Shown in pieces: positions 45,652-55,330 of a DNA stretch of 59,697 bases. How positions within the stretch are numbered: position 1 is the first letter of the stretch; every line of letters starts with the position of its first letter. Source of the DNA: Acanthamoeba castellanii str. Neff (Eukaryota > Discosea > Longamoebia > Acanthamoebidae); the NCBI RefSeq assembly GCF_000313135.1, contig NW_004457291.1:68183-127879 (forward strand), written 5' to 3'. A model generated the notes under the pieces. The model was not told the origin of the DNA. It did not search any database and was given only the letters and a program-made list of their open reading frames with translations. Position numbers and translations under genes: made by a program.

Positions 45652-46825
45652 ATGAGGGCGGCCACAAAATTTATCAGCTCGGCTCTTCTTTTGGCGCTCG
45701 CACTGGCGGTGGGGACTGCCTGGGCCGACACGGAACCACGGCAGTACTTCACCGCGTCCCTCACCATCACTACCACCCAAGACGAAATTGAAAACCGGCC
45801 CGACACCACATCCTCCGGCGTCCTCTACTACGACTCGACCTACCCCGGCGTCCGCTTTGAGGCGCACACCACCCCCGACCGCGCCGGCGATGGTATCCCC
45901 TCCCACAACCCTCTTACTTCCCCCCTCCCCCCGTTGTACCCAACATCCATCGCGCACTCCCGTACTACCCGCGGGATCCAAGCACAAAATTAACAGGGCC
46001 ATGGTTGGTCGGGCTTGTGTTTTGTAAATACCCGCACTGAGCGTTCTGCTGAACTTTTGATGTGTGTGTGTGGTGCGCTAATCCGTGCTAACCCCCCCCC
46101 CGCAAACAACAGACCCTGACTGGGTTCACATATGGAACTACAAAGCGGTGCGTTCATTTGGGCAGCTTCCCTTTCTTCTCACACCCGTGGCTGTCTGCCT
46201 CACACTCCTTTCTCAACAACCATCGCACTGCTATGTTCGATACTACAGGGAACCAAGTACATCTTGTTGAAGGAGAGGGGAGGTGTGGAATGCCTCAACC
46301 AGACCGGCACGACCGCGTTGCAGAAGATTGTGTGTCCCACCTATCAGTCCTGCGGCACCTACTGCCAACAGGACTGCATGTCTTACAGCTGCGCCTCCAC
46401 CTACACGTCAGTCACTCGCCGCACGTACACGTCTTCCACTCTCTTTGATGTGTTGACGTTCTCCTTCTTCATTGTCGCTGGCTACTGACTCAGGCCTCCA
46501 CCATTGGTATGCGCACACAGGTGCTACTACAATGGCGACGGGACTGTGGCGAGGATAGACTTTGAAGACGGTAAGCGACTGCAGCTCCCACTTCCTTGCA
46601 ACTCTCTCCACGAGTCGTGGGTGGGTTGTTGCTCACCACACGCACTCACTTCATGCTGCGCGTGGCCATGCAGGCAATTACTACTACTCCAACTGGAACT
46701 ACTACTGGAACCGCCAACGGCTCACAACGTGGACCTTGTCCAACTACGACCTCACTAAACCCTCATCCGCCCTCTTTGGCCCTGGCTTCCCGTGCGCGCC
46801 CAGCGGCATCTCGGATTCCGTGTAG
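45652..46825 (+). CDS. Small secreted Cys/Tyr-rich protein, unrecognised family
   Basis: Five exons (45652-45892, 46113-46147, 46249-46406, 46521-46570, 46674-46825) give 211 residues. The N-terminus MRAATKFISSALLLALALAV, ending GTAWA|DTEP, is a clear signal peptide. The mature protein opens with a beta-rich part (GVLYYDSTYPGVRFEAHTTP, then DPDWVHIWNYKAGTKYIL). A Cys-dense core follows (eight Cys from VECLNQTG to TCYYNGDG and FPCAPSG, an even number suited to disulfides). It ends with a Tyr/Trp/Asn-rich strand (NYYYSNWNYYWNRQRL). The order reporter-like strand, WxYKxGxxY, Cys core loosely recalls ependymin-related secreted proteins, but I would not assign it. The ATG is chosen because it opens the signal peptide; an upstream in-frame ATG at 45544 would hide it. 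Confidence 0.75.
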
Positions 46826-47133
46826 TGTAAAACCGTCTCAAATCGGACCAATTTTGATGATGATGATGATGTGTTGCGGCTTACCCCCAGCGTTTTATCG
46901 TAGAGTAAAATCAGATCTCAGCGAATCTATGTGGTGCACCAATTCACTTCTTTGATGGCCCATCAATTAACGGCAAGCGCCGAAAGATGTGGTTTTTCGC
47001 GCGGGGACGGCAACGTGATCACTCCTTTTTCCTTCACCTTGGTTTCCTTCATCTTTTCCTGGCCTGCTCTTCTGCGTTGGACTTTGTCGTTGCGGGTGGT
47101 CCACCAGACGACCTCCACCACAACAACAACGCC
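46826..47133. other. Intergenic region, no feature identified
   Basis: This 308-bp stretch lies between two same-strand genes. It has a short GATGATGATGATG run at 46856-46870. An in-frame extension of the next gene to 46987 is open but not protein-like. No polyadenylation signal is obvious. Confidence 0.4.
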
Positions 47134-48409
47134 ATGGAGCACGCTGCTGCTGCAACAACTACGACGACGGCAGGGAACACGACGGCCCCCATCTACCACC
47201 AGGTCGCCGATGATGGCGTGTGCGGCTTCACGCCAGCCTCGGTCGGGCTCATGCTGGCGAGCGCCCTACTCTTCACGGTGGTCTACAACGCGAGCTCGTT
47301 CGTCTTCTTCAGGCTGAGCGCCACCTACCGCCACCTGCCGGCCAAGCTGCAGCTGCGATGGGACAACCGCGTAGCGTCGACCCTCCACGCGCTCATCATC
47401 GTGCCTGGCTGCCTTCACGCCTTCTTCTTCGCCTACGACACCCAGAACCTTACGCCCCACACGGCCATCCTCGGCTGCAACAGCGGTTCGCCCCCCCCCC
47501 CAAAATTCGAAGCTAATTCCGAATGCCGATTAGATGGAGATGAGATCCTGCAAGTGCTTTTTAATTGATCAATTGATGATGCAGAGGCGATGGTGTGGGC
47601 GTGTGTCAGTGCGGGCTACTTCACGTGGGACTCGCTAACCTACTTGCTCTACGTGGCGGCTCGCCGGACCGATGACGTCGAAGTGGGCGAGTTCGTCCAT
47701 GCCTTCGTACCATTTCCCCCTCTTCTTCGTTCTTTTGGCCGGTGTGTTTGTGTGGGCTCTAACCTTTGAACAACAACGTTTGGGTGGGGCAGGTCTGTTG
47801 GCTCGCGTATCTCCTCACCATGGTACGACCACGCCGCTCCCTCATCATCATCAAGTTGCGTGTTGTGTGTGTGTGTGTGTGTACGCCAAGCCAAACACAA
47901 TCACGTATTCACGCGCCCGCCCTTTCTTCCGCGCGGGTGTGCTGTGCAGAGCCCCTTTGTACAGTACTACGCCATGTTCTTCCTCGCCTACGAGCTCTCC
48001 ACGCCCTTCGTCAACTTCCACTGTACGCCTCCCACTCGCGCTGTAACTCTACTGCAATCGAGAACTGAACTGTGTGTGGTGTGTGCGGTGTGATGAACGT
48101 AAAGGGTTCATGGACAAGTACCTGGTGCCCAACAGCAACCCGATCAAGCTGCTCAACGGCATCCTGCTGGTGGTGTGCTTCTTCCTGGCGCGCATCGCCT
48201 TCGGGTTCTACTACTCGTACGCCATCGTGCGCGACCTCTACATCGTGGCGGCCGACAACATCGCCGCCCACGGGCCGTGGTCGCTCAACGTGAGCGCTGT
48301 GACCATCTCGCTCATCATCCTCACCATGTGCGTCCTCAACAGCCACTGGTTCTTCCTCATCATCAGCTTCGTCCAGAAGAAGCCCCGGACCACCAAGAAG
48401 AAGGAGTAG
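47134..48409 (+). CDS. TLC-domain multi-pass membrane protein (TLCD4/TMEM56-like)
   Basis: Five exons (47134-47485, 47585-47706, 47793-47822, 47950-48022, 48105-48409) give 293 residues. The protein has about six to seven hydrophobic helices typical of the TRAM-LAG1-CLN8 fold. Landmarks are LRWDNRVASTLHALIIVPGC (the usual R-x-x-S-x-x-H-A helix), GYFTWDSLTYLLY, FVHAFVCWLAYLLTM, and ELSTPFVNFHWFMDKY, the strongest family signature. The doubled HH of ceramide synthases is not seen, which favours the TLCD/TMEM56 group over Lag1-type synthases. The C-terminus -TKKKE fits a dilysine KKxx ER-retrieval signal. Predicted ER or endomembrane protein affecting lipid composition; substrate unknown. Confidence 0.85.
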
Positions 48410-48803
48410 TAGTGCCTCGGTACATTCTTTTCTATCCGAATAAATATTTAATTGTGTTATTTTTTATTGTTGTGTACGCACACCTTCGCGAGAGTGTTCT
48501 TCTTCGGCAGCCAGTGGTGGCCGTGGTGCTCTTTGGGTTGTGAGTGAGTGAGTGCGGTAGGTTGCCACACTACCCAGAGCCTCTCGAAGGAAGTGAAAGG
48601 GGCCTATCCCCTTTGCACACGGCACGCCGAACATGGCCGCCACAGCAGCGCGAGAGAGAGATAGAGACGCATATCTGTACACTGCACGGGGAGAGAGCAC
48701 CGTAAGCAAAAAGTGGGATATGTGGTGCATAAGGGGGGGGGGGTTGAGAGCCTGACGCACCTTTGCAACGCACGAGTCGCGCATTCATTCGGTGGCCCCC
48801 GGC
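48410..48803. other. Convergent intergenic region with poly(A) signal
   Basis: An AATAAA at 48439-48444, 30 bases past the TLC gene's stop, is a good polyadenylation signal. A G10-type run lies near 48731-48740. No coding frame is supported. Confidence 0.55.
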
Positions 48804-49118
48804 TTACGGGGTCACGGAAGCGGCGGGAGCCACTTTTTCTTCGTGGGTGGCGAGTGCACCGCTTTCGGAGGGCACCGAGGGGTCGGGGTCGTTGTCGGAG
48901 GAGGAGGGGAGGACCACCCACTCGTCGGACTGGCGCTCGTCGTGGTTGCCGCCGAGGTCGGCGGTGGCGGTGATGTCCATCTCGCCGGTGAGGGCGAAGG
49001 CCACGGTCAGGGCCTGCTGTGACTTGCCGCGCACCACGGGCACGTAGGCCAGAGCAACCAGCGTGGCCGCCACGACCACCACCCCCACCAGCATGGCCCA
49101 TGTGCGCTTCGTCAACAT
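48804..49118 (-). CDS. Small signal-anchor membrane protein, 104 residues
   Basis: Single exon starting MLTKRTWAMLVGVVVVAATL. A basic N-terminus precedes one hydrophobic helix, then a ~70-residue polar, acidic tail rich in Asp/Ser/Pro (DERQSDEWVVLPSSSDNDPD). Topology is probably a type II anchor, or an uncleaved signal. No domain is recognised. A longer frame upstream to 49304 is open but lies over likely promoter sequence. Two GCCCATTGG elements occur 221-287 bases upstream of this start. Confidence 0.6.
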   Translation of the reverse strand: MLTKRTWAMLVGVVVVAATLVALAYVPVVRGKSQQALTVAFALTGEMDITATADLGGNHDERQSDEWVVLPSSSDNDPDPSVPSESGALATHEEKVAPAASVTP

Positions 49119-49529
49119 GTTTGTGTTATGAGTGACTCTTTTGGTGGTGCAGGCGTGGGTGGTGTGGTTGTGTGTGTGTCGGTGCCAAAGTAAAGTCTGG
49201 TCTTGTGGTTTGGTGGCCGGCCTTTTGATAGTCAGCGAAGAGTGGTGCGGTGTCACGGTGGGCGAGATACACCAACGCACGGCAAGAAACTGGAAGAAAC
49301 GCACGTTTTATTTCGGCCCGAAGAAAGTGGTCTGAATTGCCCATTGGTGGACCAGACCCATGAAATGCCGATCCGCACCATTTGGCGCCGAGTTCCGCCC
49401 ATTGGAGATTATTGTGGCATAAACTCCCCTCTCGGTACTTTTCCCTCCCCAACGGCAGATTTCCAGCAGCTCAATCTCCAATTTATATTCGGCAAATAAA
49501 GTAAAGTACAGCGGGGCTCACGACGAAGC
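49119..49529. promoter_or_regulatory. Intergenic region with two CCAAT-type elements
   Basis: GCCCATTGG occurs at 49339-49347 and CGCCCATTGG at 49396-49405, both on the plus strand and therefore reading CCAATGGGC on the minus strand, the strand of the gene at 49118. The rest is the likely 3' UTR of the receptor gene. No coding frame is convincing. Confidence 0.45.
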
Positions 49530-52500
49530 TCAGAGGGCCTCGTCTTGGAGCTCGCCGTTGAGGTACATGAGGACGTCGTCCATGGTGGGTCGCTTGTGCG
49601 GCTTCTGGTGCCAACACCGCCGCATGACCTCGGCGAACTTGGGCGGACAATCGGCGGGCACGGCCGGGCGCTTGCCCTGAAGGACATCCATCGCGACGCT
49701 CATCATGTTGCCCTCCTCGTAGGGCACACGCCTCGTCAGCACCTCCCACATCACCACTCCGAAGCTGTACACGTCCGCCTTCTCCGTGTGCCGCCCCTTA
49801 GTCTCCGCCTTCTCACCATCGCCGTCATCGTCGCCGTCGTCGTCGCCGGTCTTCTTGGCGAGCGTCGGGTCGAGTACCTCGGGCGCGGTCCACGATGGTG
49901 TGCCGCAGCGGGTCATGGTGCCGTTGTCCTGCTTGGCCGTGGCGAAGCCAAAGTCGCCCACCTTGACGCTCATGTTGTCGTCGACGAGCAGGTTCGATGA
50001 CTTGATGTCGCGGTGCACGATGCCCTTGGAGTGGAGGAAGGCGATGCCCACGGCGGCGTCGCGCAGCATGGCCAGCCGCTTGCGCCACTTGAGGCCGACT
50101 GACGCGTTGGAAAGCAGCGCGCGCAGGCTGCCGCGCGGCACGAGCTCCATGACCAGCAGCAGGTTGCCGTCGGCCACGGAGAGGCCCATGAGCTTGACGA
50201 TGCGCGGGTGGTCGATGCCCGACAGAATGGCGGCCTCCTTGCGCATCTTGCGCATGCCGTCGTCGTCCAGGCGGCTGTTGAAAAGCCGCTTGACCGCCAC
50301 CTTGCGCCCGTGGTAGACGCCCTCCATCACCATGCCGAACGTGCCCTCGCCGATGCGGTCGCCGATCTCCACCGTGCGCGTGTTGATGATCCACGGACAC
50401 ATATTCGACGAACACACGCCGGCCTCGCGGTCGCGTCGCTCGTCCGCCTGGCTCCGCCGGCGGTGCTGCTCGTCGTCGTCACTGTCGTCGTCGTCGTCGC
50501 TGGAGTGGTGATCGTCGTCATCGTGGATGGCGCTGCCACCAGCGCTCTCCTCTTCGCCCTCACGCGCCATGATGAGGAGCGAGCCGTCCCTGCCGCGCGG
50601 GGCGAATACCACGCCGCTGGCGCCCGGCTGGCGGCTAAAGTGCTCGCGGAAGGCTGGCGAGCACACGACGGCTCGGGGTGCGCAGGCGGTGTTGAGCCGC
50701 AGCACGTCTTCGTAGTCCCGCGGCTCGTAGGTGGTCCGCGTGCGGTCCTCGGCCGGCGCCATGCTCAGCCCCGCGCGGAAGGCCACGCTCACCCGCGAGT
50801 GCTCCCCGAGCAGCGGGTGGGCGCCGCCGGCCTCCTGACTAGTATTGGACGCGATGTCGCCCTGCAGACCCAGCGCAAAGGCCGCCGCGGCCGAGGGTTT
50901 GCCAAAGGCCAGCATGAAGGTGCCGCCGCTGTGGAAGCTGGGCTGCGAAAAGACGTGGCCGCCGTGGAGGCCACCGTGGTGCCGCACCAACCGGCCGAAC
51001 TGGTGGATGGCCCGGTCGGCGCCGGCCGGGTCGCGGCGCCACACGTCGTCGAACCGGGCCAGGTCGCACACGACGAAGCACACGTCACGCCGCGGTACGC
51101 CGGCACCATCGCCCCTGGCCCCGCCCGCGGCGCTGACGCCCCCAGTCCGGGCGAAGCCACCATAGTCGTCGCTCTTCGACGCCGTCGACGATGTGGCCGA
51201 CGAGTGGGAGCTCTTGCTGCCGTGGGTGAGGGCGCCTCTAGCGGCCGCAGAGTAGGTGGTGCTACTGCTGGTGGCCGAACTGCCGTAGGTGCTCGACGAG
51301 AAGATGTTTCCGCTGCCGCTGCCGCTGCCGCCGCTGGCGGCGTTGCCGATCTTGACCAGCTCGTTCATGATGTCGAGGAAGACCGGCCGGACCGTGGTGT
51401 CGCGGTTCCAGCACATGACGGCCAGCTCGACGTAGAGCCGCTCGGCCTCGCTGAGGGCGTCCTGCCGCGGGAGCGCCGGGCGCAGGTCGTCGCGGATGAC
51501 CGCCACCGCGATCTGCGGTGCGCTGTAGCCGTCGAAGGGCTTCTTGCGCGTGAGCACCTCCCACATGATCACGCCAAAGGCGTAGACGTCGGCCAGCACG
51601 AAGTCGGGGTCGGGCAGCTCCTGCAGCAGCTCGGGGGCCATCCACGGCACGCTGCCGGCCACCATGCCGTCCTTCTGGTTGTCGGCGGCCTTGCGGCGGA
51701 TCGAGTCCTTGAAGACCGTGAGGCCGAAGTCGGCCACCTTGACGTTCCACTTGGCGTCGAGCAGCAGGTTGAGCGACTTGAGGTCGCGGTGCGCGATGCC
51801 CGAGGAGTGGAGGAAGTGCATGCCCTTGGCCGCCTGGTACATGAGCTTCAGCTTGAGTGGCAGCGGGATCTCGCTCACCAGCTCGTTGTGCAGCAACTGT
51901 GCACGGTCGTTAATGAAAATGAAAATGAAAATAAAAATGAGGATGAAAATGATGAAAATGAAAACGAAAAAGAAAGCAGCCAACAAGGCGCCGGCGCGAG
52001 GGTTGGGCTGGGCGAACGTACGTCGTAGAGCGAGCCGAGCGCCATGTACTCCATGACGATGCACATGAGAGGCGGTTTGGTCGAGGCGGCCATGAACAGG
52101 ACGGTGTTGGGGTGCCGCAACCGGCTCATGATGGCGGTCTCCTCCTGGAACGACTTGCGCATGTCGCGCGTGATGTGTTCCGCGCTGATGGTCTTCACCG
52201 CCACCTCGGTGCCCTTCCACCGGCCTTTGTGCACCTCGCCGTACCCTGTGGATTATTGCACACGACACGCGACACAATGAGTGACTGCACTGAGTTGTTG
52301 TTGTTCAGTTGATGGGAAGGCAACTGTACCTCCGCGACCGAGAAGGTCCGTGATCTCGAGCTCCGCGAAGTCGATCATCCACTCCTGCTCCTGCGGCCGC
52401 TTGCGCATGGAGGCCAGCACGGCGGTAACGATGATCGCCAGCAGGAGTACACAGAGGCCGCCGACCGCCGCGCCCACGACGATGCCGGCGATGGCACCGC

Positions 52501-54372
52501 CGGTGAGCCCATCCGACGAGCCCGACGACGACGACTGCGCGTCGAGGCTGCACAGCGGGCCGGACGCGCCCGCGGCAGTGCACTGGCATATGCCCATCAC
52601 GCACGCGCCGTTGCCGCTGCAGAGCTGGCCGTCTGGTGCGACGCAGGTGCGCAGGGTGAGGCTGGTCGCGTTGAGGCGACCTCCGTCGACGTTCGTGAGG
52701 GGCTTCTGGCCGAGCGAGGTGATCCAGATGGTGCCGCTGGTCTTGCCGGTGGACTTGAGGTTGGTCAGGTTGTCGCGGATCATCGTGTAGCCGTCGCCAC
52801 CGATGCCGGAGAGCCACGAGAAGGAGACGATGAGGTACTCGCGGGCCTTGTCGATCGCTTCCCACACGCCGGGCGAGGTCACGATCTCGATGTGCACCAC
52901 GCGCCAGCCGACCTGCTCGTGCGGGTTGTAGAGCACGCGCATGCCCGACACCTGCAGGAAGCGGCCGATGCCCTGGTTGATGTTGAGCGAGGTGTTGGTC
53001 ACCAGCAGGAGCGAGTTCTCCATGGCCGACCACAGGTGGTCGCCACGCAGGTTGTAGGTCCGCAGCTCGCTGTTCTGGAACGGCAGGGCCGTGCGCAGAG
53101 CGCCGAGGGTGATGTTGCCGGCCGGGATCGCGGCGTACATGGAGCCGCCGTTGTACAGGCCCACCTGCGCGCCCGTCGTCTCGCGCAGCACGTCGGTCGA
53201 CCAGGAGCCCAGCGTGCACTCGCCGAACATGCAGTTGTTCTCGAAGCCCAGCGGCACGGTGGTCGAGCCCACGATCAGGTCCGAAGCGTTGTCGACGACC
53301 ACCTGGCGCACGAGTATGTCCTCCTGCATGTCGGTGTCGATGGGCGACGCGTCGTCCAGGAGTATGGGCGCGCCGCTCCACTCCTGATCACGCCCCAGTC
53401 GTCGAAGACCAGGTTGAGCCGCCCCAGGAACTTGCCGTTGTTGATGCCCGTGCCGACGACCAGCACCGGCTGCCAGGGCAGCTGGCGCACCGTGGGGTAC
53501 GGCCCAGCCGACGGGCTCGAGGTGCCGGTGAGGTTCGTGCCGTAGAGCTCCGAGACGACGATGATGACGTCAATGCCGGGCACCTCCTCGAGGATGGCGT
53601 CGACCACGTTGGGGCCGCTCACGGAGGCCACGATCTTGTTGATGCCCTGGTTTTGCAGCTGAGCGACCACGCTGCGCAGGGCCGTGAGCTCCACGGTCGA
53701 GTTGATCAGGCCCGGGCTGCCGAACATGTCGTTGACCCCGACCGCCATGGTGCCCACGAAGGCCACGCGCGCGTTGGGCGCACCGCTCCCGTCGGCGTCG
53801 ATGATGGCGTAGGGCTGGACCTGCGACCCGCCCCCGAGCTCGACGAAGCGCGTGTCGTTGTTGAGGTTGACGACGTTGGACGACACCAGCTGCGTCGTGG
53901 GGGCCAAAATGCGGGAGAAGTTGGCGACGGCCGTCACCAGCGACGCGAAGTCGTGCACCTCGAGCTTGACGGCGTCGTAGGCCATGGCCGAGTAGTAGGT
54001 GCCGATAATCTCCGAGCTGAAGGAGAGGTAGTAGAGCGAGCCCATTAGCGCGTTGCCGGCGTCGACTAGGACCACGTTGGCCCCCTCGTCCCGCACGGCC
54101 TTCACCACTCCGCTGCGCCGGGCCAACCCGCCGACACACGCCGAGCCGGCCGTGACGGGCTGGTAGTAGGGGGTCGTGTTGGTCGGCTTGCACGGGTTAT
54201 TCCCGCTGTCCTGGGGCACCACGGCGCCGTAATTGTCCTGTGAATGTAGGAGCGTGACGTTGAAGTCCGCGCTGCACGGGCGGAGAAGGAGGGCGAGCAG
54301 CGCGAAGATGACCACGAACACACCCGCGAGACGAGCCGTCGCTGACGCAGGAGAGGTGCGCGGCTGGGCCAT
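49530..54372 (-). CDS. Receptor: pseudo-5'-nucleotidase ectodomain, TM, kinase, cyclase-like, kinase
   Basis: Three exons (54372-52330, 52245-52022, 51896-49530) encode about 1,544 residues if one base is missing near 53381. Signal peptide 1-35; 5'-nucleotidase-like ectodomain ~37-560; EGF-like CSGNGACVMGICQC ~585; TM ~625-655 (GIVVGAAVGGLCVLLLAIIV). TKL kinase 1 ~671-930 keeps GRGGYGEV, EVAVK, HRDLKSLN and ADFG. A Ser-rich linker leads to the cyclase-like domain ~1027-1207 (CDLARFDDVW, GGTFMLAF). TKL kinase 2 ~1254-1535 keeps GEGTFGMV, KVAVK, HRDIKSSN, GDFG and APEV. Both kinases look catalytically complete. In the ectodomain the metal sites are lost: D46-N-Y48 for D-x-H, AGN107 for GD, V139-H-D for N-H-E, VSG for GHSG, VVSE for GGHS. 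Most likely an extracellular ligand sensor; the ligand (nucleotide/nucleoside) is inferred from the fold. Confidence 0.85.
51897..52021 (-). repeat. (GAAAAT)n-rich intron in the receptor gene
   Basis: Plus strand 51911-51975 is a run of imperfect GAAAAT/GAAAAC units within a 125-bp intron (minus-strand donor GTACGT, acceptor CAG). The intron interrupts kinase 1 between GSLYD and LLHNELV. It is strongly A-rich compared with its exons. Confidence 0.8.
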
Positions 54373-55330
54373 GTGGTGGCTTGCTTGGTGGCTAGCTGTG
54401 GTGTGGTGTGGGGGGAGGAAGCGAACGACGAAATGGTTGTGGCGGTGTCGACGCCGCCCCGTCCGACCTCATCATGATCACGGTGCGATAGCAGCAGGCG
54501 CTGGCGGCTATTCCTGACCACCATCATCTACACCAAAAAAGAGTGCGGGTAAGGCGGAGGCCAATCAGTGGACGCCCCGTGGTCTCAAACTAGTTCGGGC
54601 CAATCAGCGCAACATACCTGTGCCGCTTTTATGGGTCCCATCGCAAAGTGCAACCGTTGAGCGCTCTGAGTGGCTGGCCGGTTATGGTCAGAGGAGAGGG
54701 GAGCTCTGCGGCCTTGGCGCAAAGGCGCACGTTGAGGCCAACGACAGGCGCACCGTCACCGCCATGTTCGCCCTCCCCCCTCGGTGTCGCTGGGCCTTTG
54801 AGAAAGGTAGGGAAAATCAGATTTGCACACAAAGTTTTGAGGCAACAAGAGAGGGCACCACAACACTTTCGAGGACTGGCCAACGTCCTTGAATTAAGGC
54901 TCGTTATCCGATTTGTACAAACACCCACAAAAGAATTTGCGATTCTTTGCAAATCAAATCGAGCAATTGCGATTTGTACAAACACCCACAAAAGAATTTG
55001 CGATTCTTTGCAAATCAAATCGAGCAATTCTTGTGTACAATTTCGCTGTCAGTGCCGTATGCGGGTAGCGAGGGGGGGGGCAGTAACCTTGGTGCAGGTC
55101 CATGCGGGAGCACCGCGGGTTGGTGGCCGCCAGGCAGCACGCTGAGTGGTGAGCTATTTTGCTTCTTCTTTGGTATTCAAGTCACTGCAACATGGGCGGC
55201 AACCAATGGGCAACTCGGCGCTGACCCAAGCACAAAGCTCAGTGTGACTCCGGCCCCTCCGACGCCCGCATTCACTCTCTTTCTTCTCAGCTGCCACCAA
55301 CACCGCTTCTTCCTAACCAACCTGTCCTGT
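54373..55330. promoter_or_regulatory. Divergent promoter of receptor and P450 genes
   Basis: This 958-bp gap holds two GGCCAATCAG elements (54559-54568 and 54598-54607) about 190-235 bp upstream of the receptor ATG. A CCAATGGGC at 55203-55211 lies about 120 bp upstream of the P450 ATG. There is a 61-bp tandem duplication (54910-55029) and a G8 run near 55071. No protein-coding frame is convincing. Confidence 0.5.
54910..55029. repeat. 61-bp direct tandem duplication
   Basis: The unit starting GATTTGTACAAACACCCACA recurs 61 bases later (54910 and 54971) and runs through GCAAATCAAATCGAGCAATT in both copies, essentially identical. It is AT-rich in a GC-rich genome, lies in the divergent receptor/P450 promoter, and contains a short inverted element (AAGAATTTGCGATTCTT). 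Confidence 0.9.

Noticed and set aside
46987..47133. Upstream extension of the TLC gene start
   Set aside because: The extra 49 codons are not protein-like; the ATG at 47134 directly precedes the Thr-rich N-terminus and TM domain.
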